From Aeromonas fluvialis (lineage in GTDB: Bacteria > Pseudomonadota > Gammaproteobacteria > Enterobacterales > Aeromonadaceae), in the NCBI RefSeq assembly GCF_000819885.1, contig NZ_CDBO01000052.1:21943-85942 (forward strand): a stretch of DNA of 64,000 nt, read 5' to 3'. A model generated the notes under the pieces. It worked only from the letters and a program-made list of their open reading frames with translations, was not told where the DNA came from and did not search any database. Both the position numbers and the translations under genes were made by a program. Positions 26,771 through 35,857 of the stretch are shown piece by piece; positions within the stretch are counted from its first letter, which is position 1; each line of letters opens with the position of its first letter.

Positions 26771-26971
26771 GCAACAAACGAGGCGTAGTATACAAAGTGG
26801 AAATCAAAGGTAAAGGCTTTTTTTACGCTTTCGATGCAATTGCACAAATCCCGAGCAAGTAACGGTTATTTGTGCAGCGAAGCAGGATAACTTGCTGTAT
26901 TTGCAGCCCTGCCGGGGTAGGAATGGGACATAAATGGGGGTAGGGTAAAATCAGGTACCGGGAGGCTGATT

Positions 26972-27514
26972 ATGCTCAATTACCGATTGATCCAACAACT
27001 CGCACCCCTCAATTTCAGGGATGAACGCAAGACAGAGTCCCTGCCCGCCTACCTTGAACGGGTCGCGCCGCTGGTGCCCTTTATTCCTGAAAATGTGCTC
27101 TCCCAGTGGATTTATCGCCATTGGCGCGGTTTTGAGTCCAACTGGAGCTTTATCGATCTCGCCCGTCACCAGTTTCTGTGCGAAACCTGGCCCACCGCAC
27201 AGGTGATGGCGCAGATAGACTCCCGCCATATGGAGGTGATCGAGCGCTGGGGCGAGATGCTGCGCAGCAATCGCTACGTGCGCCGCTCCTGGCTCGGCGA
27301 GAAGATGTTGAGTGAAGGCTCCTGGCCAGAGCCGATCATCGTACTGGCACCGGAGGAGGGAGCCAGCTACCCGAACGGGCAACCGCTGCCGCAACCCTAC
27401 TGCCTGCTAGAAGGGCACCACAGGCTCGGTTATCTGCGCGCCATGGCACACGATGGGGAACCGCTGCAAGCGACGCACAGGGTGTGGATTTGCCGCCCTG
27501 TTCTCGCTACTTAA
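26972..27514 (+). CDS. Uncharacterised protein with ParB/sulfiredoxin-like EGHHR motif
   Basis: A 180-residue soluble protein with no signal peptide. I do not recognise the family. Near the C-terminus the segment YCLLEGHHRLGYLRAM resembles the EGHHR/DGHHR motif of the ParB/sulfiredoxin nuclease-like fold, where the His-Arg pair contacts phosphate. The rest is rich in Trp, Arg and Tyr. The ATG at 26972 follows GGGAGG with good spacing. It stands alone between tRNA-Trp and the pyr promoter. Function is not assigned. Confidence 0.7.
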   Translation: MLNYRLIQQLAPLNFRDERKTESLPAYLERVAPLVPFIPENVLSQWIYRHWRGFESNWSFIDLARHQFLCETWPTAQVMAQIDSRHMEVIERWGEMLRSNRYVRRSWLGEKMLSEGSWPEPIIVLAPEEGASYPNGQPLPQPYCLLEGHHRLGYLRAMAHDGEPLQATHRVWICRPVLAT

Positions 27515-27551
27515 ACGTTTTTATGCTGAAATTGGCATCGAAAATAAATTT

Positions 27552-27579
27552 TTGACAATTAAAAAAGCGGCCATATAAT
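27552..27579 (+). promoter_or_regulatory. Promoter of the pyrLBI operon
   Basis: TTGACA, a 16-bp spacer, TATAAT: consensus -35 and -10 hexamers. Transcription should start near 27586, giving a leader of about 200 nt before pyrB that includes pyrL and the attenuator. Confidence 0.9.
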
Positions 27580-27612
27580 CTGTCCGGTTTTGAAAAAGGT
27601 CGGGACGAAACG

Positions 27613-27807
27613 ATGCAGTTTTTGATTCAGAAAACAGCCTTGCAGACGGGTGGAGCGCACCAGAGCGGCCCCGTTGTTTCTGGTTCCCGTCCCAACGATC
27701 CCCAGTTATTTTTAAAAAGAGCCCCTGTTTCAGGGGCTTTTTTTTGTGCCCGAAAAACCTCCAATGATGTCAAAGGGAATGCAGACGATGACCAATCCAC
27801 TCTATAA
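27613..27807 (+). CDS. pyrL: pyrBI leader peptide PyrL
   Basis: A 64-codon leader frame that runs through the attenuator hairpin and ends 20 bases inside pyrB. E. coli PyrL is 44 residues and its attenuator-encoded part reads GAFFC; here the hairpin and T-run also encode GAFFC (residues about 40-44). In E. coli, coupling of ribosome and polymerase on this leader senses UTP: low UTP stalls polymerase in U-rich stretches, the ribosome catches up and blocks the terminator. The same layout here (a U-rich stretch, then the hairpin) supports the same mechanism. Confidence 0.75.
   Translation: MQFLIQKTALQTGGAHQSGPVVSGSRPNDPQLFLKRAPVSGAFFCARKTSNDVKGNADDDQSTL
27719..27745 (+). terminator. Attenuator terminator before pyrB
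   Basis: AGCCCCTG, TTT loop, CAGGGGCT then eight T residues, located inside the pyrL frame and 43 bp before pyrB. A run TTATTTTTAAAAAG lies just upstream, a candidate pause site sensitive to UTP. Confidence 0.9.
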
Positions 27808-28708
27808 GAAACATGTCATCTCCATTTCGGACCTGACCCGGTCAGAAATGGAACTGGTAGTCTCAACCGCACAACGGTTGAAGGCCGAACCGGACACCCG
27901 CCTGTTGCAAAACAAGCTGGTTGCCAGCTGCTTCTTCGAAGCCTCCACCCGCACCCGCCTCTCGTTCGAGACCGCGGTACAGCGCCTTGGCGGCAACATC
28001 ATCGGTTTCGCCGACGGGGGCAACACCAGCGCCAAGAAGGGCGAGACCTTGGCTGACTCCATCAAGATCATCGGCTCCTACTCGGATGCGGTGGTAATGC
28101 GCCATCCGCAGGAAGGAGCGGCCCGGTTGGCCTCCGAGTTCTCCCGCGTACCAGTCATCAATGGCGGTGACGGTTCCAACCAGCATCCGAGCCAGACCCT
28201 GCTCGACCTGTTCACCATCCATGAGACCCAGGGTCGCCTGGATAACCTCAACATCGCCTTCGTCGGTGACCTCAAGTACGGCCGCACCGTGCACTCGCTG
28301 GCCCAGGCCCTCAGCCTGTTCAACTGCCGCTTCTTCTTCATCTCCCCGGAAGCGCTGGCGATGCCGGACTACATCTGCGAAGAGCTGGAAGAGAAGGGCA
28401 TCCAGTTCAGCGTCCACCAGACCATGGAAGAGGTGATGCCGGAGCTGGATATCCTCTACATGACCCGGGTCCAGAAAGAGCGCTTCGACGAGACCGAATA
28501 CAAGCACATGGCCGCCAAGTTCGTGCTGGAAGTGGCCACGCTGGAAGGGGCCAAGCCCACCATGAAGATCCTGCATCCCCTGCCCCGCGTCGACGAGATC
28601 GATGTGGCGGTCGACAAGACCCCCCACGCTTGTTACTTCCAGCAGGCGGAGAACGGAGTCTATGCACGCCAGGCGCTGCTGGCACTGGTACTGAACGAAA
28701 CTGTCTGA
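27788..28708 (+). CDS. pyrB: Aspartate carbamoyltransferase catalytic subunit
   Basis: A 306-residue subunit that joins carbamoyl phosphate and aspartate, the first committed step of pyrimidine synthesis. The carbamoyl-phosphate site STRTRLSFE is at about 53-61. [41 protein letters not shown] and HPLPRVDEI follow. ATG at 27788 matches the family start (MxNPLYxKHxISI) and lies nine bases after AAGGGA; earlier in-frame ATGs overlap the leader. It forms an operon with pyrI. Confidence 0.96.
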   Translation: MTNPLYKKHVISISDLTRSEMELVVSTAQRLKAEPDTRLLQNKLVASCFFEASTRTRLSFETAVQRLGGNIIGFADGGNTSAKKGETLADSIKIIGSYSDAVVMRHPQEGAARLASEFSRVPVINGGDGSNQHPSQTLLDLFTIHETQGRLDNLNIAFVGDLKYGRTVHSLAQALSLFNCRFFFISPEALAMPDYICEELEEKGIQFSVHQTMEEVMPELDILYMTRVQKERFDETEYKHMAAKFVLEVATLEGAKPTMKILHPLPRVDEIDVAVDKTPHACYFQQAENGVYARQALLALVLNETV

Positions 28709-28723
28709 GCTTAGGGGAATATC

Positions 28724-29188
28724 ATGTCTGACAAGAACCAACTGCAAGTCGAAGCCATCCGTCACGGCTCCGTCATCGATCACATCCCCGCTGGCCAGGG
28801 CATCAAGATCCTCAAGCTGTTTCAGCTGGTCGAAACCCAGGAGCGGATCACCGTCGGCTTCAACCTGAAATCCGGCGCGCTGGGCAAGAAGGATCTCATC
28901 AAGATTGAGAACACCCGCCTGACCGAGCAACAAGCCAACCAGCTGGCGCTGTTCGCCCCGAAAGCGACCGTCAACATCATCGAAGACTTCAATGTGGTGA
29001 AGAAGCACCAGCTGGCGCTGCCAGAGTTCATCGCCGGGGTGTTCCACTGCCCCAACTCCAACTGCATCTCTCACAACGAGCCGGTGGACAGCTACTTCCG
29101 GGTGCGCGAAGTGAAAGGCGTGGTGCGGATGAAGTGCAAATATTGCGAGAAGTCCTTCACTCAGGACATCGTCAGCGAGCGTTACTGA
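28724..29188 (+). CDS. pyrI: Aspartate carbamoyltransferase regulatory subunit
   Basis: A 154-residue regulatory chain that binds CTP/ATP in its N-terminal domain and zinc in the C-terminal domain. The four zinc Cys residues are visible in [14 protein letters not shown] and [10 protein letters not shown]. It follows pyrB by 15 bp after TTAGGGGA, and gives the enzyme feedback inhibition by CTP. Length equals E. coli PyrI within one residue. Confidence 0.96.
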   Translation: MSDKNQLQVEAIRHGSVIDHIPAGQGIKILKLFQLVETQERITVGFNLKSGALGKKDLIKIENTRLTEQQANQLALFAPKATVNIIEDFNVVKKHQLALPEFIAGVFHCPNSNCISHNEPVDSYFRVREVKGVVRMKCKYCEKSFTQDIVSERY

Positions 29189-29196
29189 TATCTGAT

Positions 29197-29219
29197 TGGG
29201 CCCCGCTGGGCCCATTTTT
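29197..29219 (+). terminator. Terminator of pyrBI
   Basis: TGGGCC, CCGCT loop, GGGCCCA then TTTTT, eight bp after the pyrI stop. Confidence 0.85.
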
Positions 29220-29388
29220 GAACCCTGTCACATCACCGAATTTCCAGTCAGCTATAATTTGCCATCGCATGATGGTAATGCCCGCTCATTCCCTGCATAT
29301 AGATGGATTATCAGTGTTTTTGCCTGATAACTGACTGCTATGGCAGATATCGCGCGTTTACCTCCGGTCATCATCAAAGGAATTCGCC

Positions 29389-29880
29389 GTGGTCAAAACC
29401 CTCAGTCGTCCCGTTGCCCAAGAGCCCGATCTGGCCCAGCTGGATGCCTGTCGCCAGATCATCGGTCAGCACTGCTACAGCACCCAGGAAGAGATCCGCC
29501 GCGAGCTGTCGGAGCGCGGCTTTGCCGACATCAGCCAGTCCACCATCTCCCGCCTGCTGCGCCGCCTCGGCGTTGCCAAGGCGCAGAATGCCAACGGCAA
29601 GAAGGTCTACACCCTGGTCGATGAGCAGCTGGAACCCGCCGGCAGCACCCGCTCGATCCACGACATGGTGCGCGAAGTGGTGTACAACCAGCAGATGGTG
29701 CTGATCCACACCACTCCGGGGGCCGCCACCGTGGTGGCCCGCCTGCTGGATCGCAACGTCAATCCCGAGATCATGGGCGCTGTCGCGGGCAATGACGTGG
29801 TGCTGGTCGCGCCGCGCCATATCAGCCGCACCCGTCAGGCCCATGCCGCCGTGGTGCGCACGCTGGCGCAGGCCCGCTAA
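29389..29880 (+). CDS. argR: Arginine repressor ArgR
   Basis: A 163-residue ArgR-family regulator. The N-terminal winged helix has CYSTQEEIRRELSERGF and ISQSTISRLLRRLGV. The C-terminal hexamerisation and arginine-binding domain has IHTTPGAATVVARLLD and GAVAGNDVVLVAPR (the GTIAGDD-type loop). The start is GTG at 29389. It is convergent with arcD and downstream of pyrBI, not next to mdh as in E. coli. It is rather diverged from E. coli ArgR, so it may be a paralogue dedicated to the arc operon. Confidence 0.88.
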   Translation: MVKTLSRPVAQEPDLAQLDACRQIIGQHCYSTQEEIRRELSERGFADISQSTISRLLRRLGVAKAQNANGKKVYTLVDEQLEPAGSTRSIHDMVREVVYNQQMVLIHTTPGAATVVARLLDRNVNPEIMGAVAGNDVVLVAPRHISRTRQAHAAVVRTLAQAR

Positions 29881-29902
29881 GCCCTCGCCCCCAAATGCAC
29901 TG

Positions 29903-29927
29903 AGGCGACCCGCGGGTCGCCTTTTTG
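29903..29927 (+). terminator. Terminator of argR
   Basis: AGGCGACC/GGTCGCCT with a CGC loop followed by TTTTTG, 23 bp after argR. Confidence 0.85.
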
Positions 29928-29963
29928 TTGCCTGCTATTTTGTGCCCATCACTTCTTGCGCCC

Positions 29964-29993
29964 ATAAAAACGGGAGCCCGCAGGCTCCCGTTT
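29964..29993 (-). terminator. Terminator of the arc operon
   Basis: On the minus strand AAACGGGAGCC/GGCTCCCGTTT then TTATGG, 20 bp after arcD. Confidence 0.85.
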
Positions 29994-30013
29994 CATATTG
30001 CATGTCATCGGTG

Positions 30014-31420
30014 TCATGAGAGCACTGCGCCCAGGCTCAGGCAGACCACGATCAGCACGGTCAGGATACCGAGCAGCGGAGCCACCCACTTCAGCCAGCG
30101 CACATAAGGCACCTTGGCGATAGCCAGACCACCCATGACCACGGCGGAGGTCGGGGTCACCAGGTTCACCAGACCAGAGGCAGACTGGTAAGCAGTCACC
30201 ACCAGATCGCGACCCACGTTGGCGAAGTCGGCCAGCGGCGCCATGATCGGCATGGTCAGCACGGCCAGACCGGAAGAGGAGGGCACCAAGAAGGAGAGCA
30301 CCACTTCCAGCAGGAACATCACGTTGATGAACACCACGGTCGAGAGGCCGGTCACGATCCCTTCTGCGCTGTTCAGGATGGTGTGGGTGATCATGCCGTT
30401 GTCCATCACCACCACGATACCGCGGGCGATACCGATGATCAGCGCCACACCCAGCAGGTCGCGGGCACCGTCGATAAAGTTGGAGGTCAGCTCCTCCTCA
30501 CTCATGCGGGAGATGAGGCCCACGATGATAGCGGCAGCCAGGAACACGCCGGAGATCTGCGCCATCCACCAGCCCAGCACGGCCACCCCGTAGATCATCA
30601 CGGCAAAGGCGGCGACGAAGATACCCAGCACGATTTTACGGGTCAGGGTGAACTCCAGCATCTGGTCGCTCTTGTTACCAAGGAAGTGGGCACGGTTCTC
30701 TTCCCACTTGTCAGCCACCAGGGACTTGCTTGGATCGTTGCGTACCATCTTGGCGTAACGCATCACGTAGGCAACACAGATCAGCCAGCCGGCGATCAGC
30801 ATGGCCACGCGCAGCCAGATACCGTCGGTGAAGGAGATGCCGGCCGCGTTGGCGGCAATCACGGTCGCAAACGGGTTGATGGTGGAACCGAGAGTACCGA
30901 TACCGGCGCCCAGCAACACGGTTGCCGCCGCCACCACCGGGTCAAAACGGGCGGCCATCATCACCGGCACCAGCAGGGTGTAGAAGGGCAGCGACTCTTC
31001 GGCCATCCCGTAGATGGTGCCGCCTGCGGCGAACAGCGCCATCAGGATCGGGATCATCCACTCTTCCCGGCCGCGCAGGCGGTCGGTCACACGTTCAATA
31101 CCGGCATCGATGGCGCCTGTCTTGGTCACAATGCCAAGAAAACCACCGATGACCAGGATAAAGAGGGAGACGTCGATAGCGCCTGCCTCATAGGTTTCGT
31201 GGTTGTAGAGGCCATCGATAGGTGCCAGCAGCACGTCAACGATCCCCTGGGGATTTCCCTCCACCAGTTGGTAGGTACCCGCCACCGGCACTTCTTTGCC
31301 GAGGGCTTCGTTCATGGTCATCTCATATTTGCCGGCCGGCACTATCCAGCTCAGGGCGGCCACCAGGGCGATCAGCACGAACAGTATCGTGTAGGCTGAC
31401 GGGAACTTGAATTTGGTCAT
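30014..31420 (-). CDS. arcD: YfcC-family transporter, putative arginine/ornithine exchanger
   Basis: A 468-residue inner-membrane protein with about 12 hydrophobic segments. It belongs to the YfcC/DcuC-type family (start MTKFKFPSAYTILFVLIALVAAL, IVPAGKYE, LFILVIGGFLGIV, GTLGSTINPFATVIA). It is not the APC-family ArcD of Pseudomonas. Its position as last gene of arcA-arcC-arcB points to arginine import in exchange for ornithine. ATG at 31420 follows GAAGGAAG. The symbol reflects position; transport activity is inferred. Confidence 0.78.
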   Translation of the reverse strand: MTKFKFPSAYTILFVLIALVAALSWIVPAGKYEMTMNEALGKEVPVAGTYQLVEGNPQGIVDVLLAPIDGLYNHETYEAGAIDVSLFILVIGGFLGIVTKTGAIDAGIERVTDRLRGREEWMIPILMALFAAGGTIYGMAEESLPFYTLLVPVMMAARFDPVVAAATVLLGAGIGTLGSTINPFATVIAANAAGISFTDGIWLRVAMLIAGWLICVAYVMRYAKMVRNDPSKSLVADKWEENRAHFLGNKSDQMLEFTLTRKIVLGIFVAAFAVMIYGVAVLGWWMAQISGVFLAAAIIVGLISRMSEEELTSNFIDGARDLLGVALIIGIARGIVVVMDNGMITHTILNSAEGIVTGLSTVVFINVMFLLEVVLSFLVPSSSGLAVLTMPIMAPLADFANVGRDLVVTAYQSASGLVNLVTPTSAVVMGGLAIAKVPYVRWLKWVAPLLGILTVLIVVCLSLGAVLS

Positions 31421-31543
31421 GGTCCAGCTTCCTTCTGTGGGTGTGGTATCCATGCAGGCTGCGGGTTGTAGGGTTAGAGGTATTATGCCGCTGTCACATG
31501 GTCGAAAAACCGGGGGTTGCCCCCCGGCACCACTACTGCGACC

Positions 31544-32548
31544 TTAGTCGCCCAGCGTAGCAACCATCACTGCCTTGATGGTGTGCATCCGGTTTTCGGC
31601 CTCGTCGAACACGATGCTGTGCTCGGATTCGAACACGTCCTCGGTCACTTCCAGACCCTTCATGCCATATTTGTCAGCCACTTCCTTGCCCATGGTGGTC
31701 TCGTCGTTGTGGAACGCCGGCAGGCAGTGCATGAACTTCACATCCGGGTTCTTGGTGGCGTTGATGACATCCATATTGACCTGATACGGGGTCATCAGTT
31801 TCACCCGCTGATCCCAGGCTTCTTTCGCTTCACCCATGGATACCCAGACGTCGGTGTAGAGGAAGTCGGCACCCAGCACACCCTCTTTCACCTCTTCGGT
31901 CAGGGTGATGCGTGCGCCGGTCTCTTCGGCGATCAGGCGGCACTTGGCAACCAGCTCCTCTTCCGGCCAGAAGGCTTTCGGCGCGACCAGACGGATGTCC
32001 ATGCCCATTTTGGCGGCGCCGACCATCAGGGAGTTACCCATGTTGTTGCGGGCATCACCCAGGTAGGCGAACTTGATTTGATCCAGACGTTTGCCCTTGC
32101 CGTGCTCCAGCATGGTCATGAAGTCGGCCAGGATCTGGGTCGGGTGGAATTCATTGGTCAGGCCGTTCCAGACCGGTACGCCAGCATGGGCACCCAGCTC
32201 TTCCACGATCTCCTGACCGTAGCCGCGGTATTCGATACCGTCATACATGCGGCCCAGTACACGGGCGGTGTCCTTCATGGACTCCTTGTGACCGATTTGG
32301 GAACCGCTTGGGCCAAGGTAGGAGACTTGCGCGCCCTGGTCGAAGGCCGCCACTTCAAACGCACAACGGGTACGGGTGGAGGTCTTCTCGAAAATAAGGG
32401 CGATGTTCTTGCCGACCAGATGCTTGCGCTCGTAGCCACCGTATTTGGCTTTCTTCAGGTCGATGGCCAGATCGATCATGTATTGGATTTCGCGCGGGGT
32501 GAAGTCCAGCAGTTTCAGGAAGTTACGGTTACGCAGATTAAAAGCCAT
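31544..32548 (-). CDS. arcB: Ornithine carbamoyltransferase, catabolic
   Basis: A 334-residue transcarbamylase. The carbamoyl-phosphate site STRTRCAFE is near residue 56, followed by [34 protein letters not shown] and [10 protein letters not shown] with the catalytic Cys. In this operon it should work backwards, splitting citrulline into ornithine and carbamoyl phosphate. Catabolic and anabolic forms are hard to separate by sequence; context decides. It lies 78 bp after arcC. Confidence 0.93.
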   Translation of the reverse strand: MAFNLRNRNFLKLLDFTPREIQYMIDLAIDLKKAKYGGYERKHLVGKNIALIFEKTSTRTRCAFEVAAFDQGAQVSYLGPSGSQIGHKESMKDTARVLGRMYDGIEYRGYGQEIVEELGAHAGVPVWNGLTNEFHPTQILADFMTMLEHGKGKRLDQIKFAYLGDARNNMGNSLMVGAAKMGMDIRLVAPKAFWPEEELVAKCRLIAEETGARITLTEEVKEGVLGADFLYTDVWVSMGEAKEAWDQRVKLMTPYQVNMDVINATKNPDVKFMHCLPAFHNDETTMGKEVADKYGMKGLEVTEDVFESEHSIVFDEAENRMHTIKAVMVATLGD

Positions 32549-32626
32549 GATGAGTTCTCTCTATATATGTTTCAGACCAGTTCGGGCAGTAGTGTTGACT
32601 ACGCATTCTCAGTACAGATTCAGTAA

Positions 32627-33553
32627 CTAGGCATGTTCAGTGCGAGTGGCGACGATATTGGTGCCGGCTTCTCCCTTGAGGATGGCGAGGCCATCTTCCA
32701 GCGAGCCGATGCCAACCATGCCGCCGGTCGCTTTGACAAATTCACAAGAGGCTTCGACTTTCGGTCCCATGGAGCCTGCATCGAACTTGACCCCGGCCAG
32801 CTCGTCCGGACTAGTGATCCGCAGCGGATGCTGGGTCGGCTTGCCCCAATCCAGGTAGACGGCATCGGCATCGGTCAGGATCAGCAGGGCGTCGGCCTTG
32901 ATCTGCTTGGCCAAATAGGCGGCAGACATGTCCTTGTCGATGACGGCTTCGATACCGGTCAGGCTCTGGCCATCCCAGGTCACCGGGATACCGCCACCAC
33001 CGGTACAGATGATGAGGTGGCCCTGGGCGATCAGGGTTTCGATGGCGTCGCCTTCGACGATGCGCTGGGGCAGCGGGGACGGCACCACGCGGCGGAAGAA
33101 CTTGCCGTCAGCCTTCACCACCCAGTGCTTCTCGGTCGCCAGGGTGCGAGCTTCCGCTTCTTCATAAACGGGGCCGATAAATTTGGTCGGATTGGCAAAG
33201 GCCGGATCCTTGGGGTCAACCTGCACCTGAGTCAGCAGCGCGGTCACGTTGCGGCTCGGCATCAGGTTTTTGAGCTCCTGGATCAGCATGTAGCCGATCA
33301 TGCCCTGGGACTCGGCACCCAGCACATCCAGGGGATAGGGAGACACCTTGGTATAGGCGCTGTTTTGCAGGGCCAGCAGACCGACTTGCGGGCCGTTGCC
33401 GTGCACCAGTACCACGTTGTACTCCTGAGCTATCAGGGCGATGGTCTTGGCGGCGGTGGCGATGTTCTTGCGCTGGATATCCGCTTCAAGGGGCTCGCCA
33501 CGACGGAGCAGGGCATTGCCACCCAGGGCGACGACGACAGTTGGTTTTTTCAT
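32627..33553 (-). CDS. arcC: Carbamate kinase
   Basis: A 308-residue amino-acid-kinase-fold enzyme that makes ATP from carbamoyl phosphate and ADP, the energy-yielding step of the arginine deiminase pathway. Motifs: VVALGGNALLRRGEP at the N-terminus, VHGNGPQVGLLALQN, CTGGGGIPV and IDKDMSAAYLA. It lies 62 bp after arcA. Confidence 0.95.
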   Translation of the reverse strand: MKKPTVVVALGGNALLRRGEPLEADIQRKNIATAAKTIALIAQEYNVVLVHGNGPQVGLLALQNSAYTKVSPYPLDVLGAESQGMIGYMLIQELKNLMPSRNVTALLTQVQVDPKDPAFANPTKFIGPVYEEAEARTLATEKHWVVKADGKFFRRVVPSPLPQRIVEGDAIETLIAQGHLIICTGGGGIPVTWDGQSLTGIEAVIDKDMSAAYLAKQIKADALLILTDADAVYLDWGKPTQHPLRITSPDELAGVKFDAGSMGPKVEASCEFVKATGGMVGIGSLEDGLAILKGEAGTNIVATRTEHA

Positions 33554-33615
33554 GAGTGTTGATCTCGAGTCTTGGTATCTGTGGCGCCAGCCTCTGCCGG
33601 CGCCACGCCGTCTTG

Positions 33616-34836
33616 TTAGATGCCGTCACGTTCCATCGGGCAGCTCATGCAGCGGGCGCCGCCGCGGCCACGACCCAGTTCTTCACCCGGAATGGAGAGC
33701 ACTGTGATGCCGGCCTTGTCATATTTCTCGTTGGTGTAGGTGTTGCGCTCATAACCCACCACCACGCCAGGACGCACCGTCAGCACGTTGTTGGCATCGT
33801 TCCACTGTTCGCGTTCGGCTTCGAAGGTGTCACCGCCAGTGGTGATGAGCTTGAGCTGATCCACGCCCAGCGCTTTTTCAATGGCGGAAACAAAGTAACC
33901 CTCTTCCTTGATATTCATGCCGGTGGCACCGCCCGGAGTCAGGCTCCAGCAGTTCACGTCCTTGCGGATCACTTCCGGATAGACGGAGAAGGTATCTATG
34001 TCCATGTGGGTCATGACGGTATCCAGGTGCATGCAGCTGCGGTGTTTCGGCAGTTGCATGGCGATGACCTGCTTGGCCTGACCGTGTTTGAACAGGCTGC
34101 GTGCCAGGTGCTCAACCCCTTGCGGCGTGGTGCGCTCAGACATGCCGATGAGCACGGCGCCACGGCCGATGACCAAGACGTCACCCCCTTCGATGGTGGA
34201 GTTGTCGTAGTCACGATCCTCGTCACCGAAGTACTTGATGAAGTCCTGACCGGCAAACTGCGGGTGCCAGCGGTAGATGGCCTTCACATGGTTGGTCTCG
34301 CGGCGACGGGCGGCCTTGGCCATGGGGTTGATGGAAACGCCACCATAGACCCAGCAGGAGGTGTCACGGGTGAAGAGGTGGTTGGGCAGCGGCTCTATGA
34401 TGAAGTCAGTCGGAGCGTGCATACCCACTACCATGTTGACGCTGCTGTAAGGCATCTCTGAGTAGGTCAGGCCACCGGAGAGAATGCGGGCCAGTTCGCG
34501 GTGCGGCATGTCAGCCAGGAAGCAGCGCACGTCGTTGGCAAGGGAAGAACCGAGGCGATAATCGGAGACCTGATGTTGCAGCAGCCAGGTTTTGGCTTCC
34601 GGCACATCCAAGGTTTCGGCCAGCAGATTGGTCAGCAGGAAAACTTCGACATTCTGATCGCGCAGTACCTGAGCGAATTTGTCGTGCTCCTGACCGGCAC
34701 GTTCAACAGACAGGACATCATCGAACAGCAGATCCTGGCAGTTAGAAGGGGTCAGACGCTTCAGACTGAGGTTGGGGCGGTGCAACATGACACGGCGCAA
34801 TTGGCCAACTTCAGAACCTACATAAAATTTGCTCAT
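33616..34836 (-). CDS. arcA: Arginine deiminase
   Basis: A 406-residue enzyme that hydrolyses arginine to citrulline and ammonia. The catalytic Cys is in GGARCMSCP at the C-terminus. [21 protein letters not shown] and [11 protein letters not shown] carry the Asp, Glu and His of the active site. It is the first gene of arcACBD and has a long AT-rich region upstream. The pathway gives ATP without oxygen and raises pH. Confidence 0.96.
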   Translation of the reverse strand: MSKFYVGSEVGQLRRVMLHRPNLSLKRLTPSNCQDLLFDDVLSVERAGQEHDKFAQVLRDQNVEVFLLTNLLAETLDVPEAKTWLLQHQVSDYRLGSSLANDVRCFLADMPHRELARILSGGLTYSEMPYSSVNMVVGMHAPTDFIIEPLPNHLFTRDTSCWVYGGVSINPMAKAARRRETNHVKAIYRWHPQFAGQDFIKYFGDEDRDYDNSTIEGGDVLVIGRGAVLIGMSERTTPQGVEHLARSLFKHGQAKQVIAMQLPKHRSCMHLDTVMTHMDIDTFSVYPEVIRKDVNCWSLTPGGATGMNIKEEGYFVSAIEKALGVDQLKLITTGGDTFEAEREQWNDANNVLTVRPGVVVGYERNTYTNEKYDKAGITVLSIPGEELGRGRGGARCMSCPMERDGI

Positions 34837-35164
34837 GATTATATTCCGTCTAGCAGTGGTCCCTGCGAGTGATTGAATAGATTCCTTCTATTCATGCTCG
34901 TGGCTAAGGCGGGATATTCTTTATGTAGGGTACTCAGCTTGTGTTCTATCCTGCCCTTGCCTTTCGATGCCGAGGTTAGACCTGCGAACCAATGCAAACT
35001 TAGACATTGATCACATTCACTCAGAACTGAATATATTCACCGTTCAATCTATGACCCCGGTAGCAAATTGCGCATTTACCACACAGAACACACTGAATAG
35101 CCATGCACAAACACCCCGCTATATTTCAGTTTGATTCATTTTTTATTCATACCAGTTCACTGGG

Positions 35165-35178
35165 ATGATTAATCTCAA
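35165..35178 (-). promoter_or_regulatory. FNR/ANR-like site upstream of arcA
   Basis: Minus strand TTGAGATTAATCAT against the consensus TTGATNNNNATCAA: eight of ten defined bases match. An oxygen-responsive activator would suit an arginine deiminase operon. It lies about 330 bp before arcA, so a long leader would be needed if it is used. Confidence 0.5.
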
Positions 35179-35541
35179 ATAACAAAAACCTTTAAAAATC
35201 ATAATAATAAAAATTATTCCAAATAAAATTTGAATATTACTCCCTATGTATTGAATACATCGGCGTAACGAGAGGAACGCGGGAGAAATAAATACTCACA
35301 TCGACCACATTCACTGCATAAATCTTTTCTTGTTCCAGATCATGGCATTGATGCCAACCCCATCAGACCAAGCCTCATAAGCCATCACCTCTTTCTGTGG
35401 TTCAACTTAATATGCACAAAGTCCGCATCGAGGTGGGCAACCATCCTCGTCTGTCACCACAACGCCTTTTGATACTTTTTTCATTAATTGAATTTATTCG
35501 TCTCACCTTGCGCTGGCGCCAACCTCGGCTTAACTCAGAAA

Positions 35542-35557
35542 GTGATCCAGATCACAC
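35542..35557 (+). promoter_or_regulatory. CRP-like palindrome before the small secreted protein gene
   Basis: AGTGATCCAGATCACA contains GTGAT-N4-ATCAC with exact symmetry and matches the CRP consensus TGTGATCTAGATCACA at 14 of 16 positions. It lies only 27 bp before the ATG at 35584, so for that gene it would sit inside the leader or promoter and act as a repressor site, unless it serves another start. Confidence 0.6.
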
Positions 35558-35583
35558 ATGAATGGCACTACCAAGGAGTTGTT

Positions 35584-35760
35584 ATGAAGATGAAACCCAT
35601 GCTGTTGCTCGCGACTTTGTTGCTCTCTGCGCTCCCCACCCTCAGTCAGGCTGAAGGACCCCCTGCCATGCCCATGGTGGTCTGCCATGTCGACAAGGCC
35701 CCCCAGATGCTGGTGCCCGACTATGTCTGCCGCTGGTATGGCGGCCGCGTTCATTACTAG
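35584..35760 (+). CDS. Small secreted or periplasmic protein (58 residues)
   Basis: A 58-residue protein with an excellent ribosome site (AAGGAG). It has a classic signal peptide (MKMKPMLLLATLLLSALPTL, cleavage expected after SQA at residue 23). The mature part is about 35 residues with two Cys (34 and 49) that could form one disulfide, and it is rich in Pro, Met, Val and Tyr. I recognise no family. A CRP-like palindrome lies just upstream and a stem-loop (GAGAGGAG/CTCCTCTC) follows at 35770-35792. It may be a periplasmic small protein or a secreted peptide. Confidence 0.75.
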   Translation: MKMKPMLLLATLLLSALPTLSQAEGPPAMPMVVCHVDKAPQMLVPDYVCRWYGGRVHY

Positions 35761-35857
35761 TCGAAACAACGAGAGGAGCATCACTCCTCTCGCCTTGTGA
35801 TGAGCCAAGCCCCTCCTATACTGAAACCAGCGGTTTTCTCATGGATAGGGGAACGTC

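Larger units (their letters stand above)
34837..35583 (-). other. Regulatory region between arcA and the small secreted protein gene
   Basis: About 750 bp, much more AT-rich than its surroundings, with no convincing gene. It carries several TGAAT/ATTCA half-sites of the ArgR box type: TGAATATATTCA at 35028-35039, TTCATTTTTTATTCA near 35135-35149, and TATTGAATACA near 35249-35259. None has the exact 18-bp ARG-box spacing. There is also an FNR/ANR-like site at 35165-35178 and a longer inverted repeat TGAATAGA/TCTATTCA at 34873-34894 just before arcA. Confidence 0.5.

Noticed and set aside
26820..26900. TGCACAAAT/ATTTGTGCA repeats downstream of tRNA-Trp as an attachment site
   Set aside because: An inverted, not direct, repeat; there is no integrase or second tRNA fragment nearby.
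35028..35039. TGAATATATTCA as a true ARG box
   Set aside because: The two halves are two bases too close for the 18-bp ARG-box consensus; kept only as a half-site cluster.
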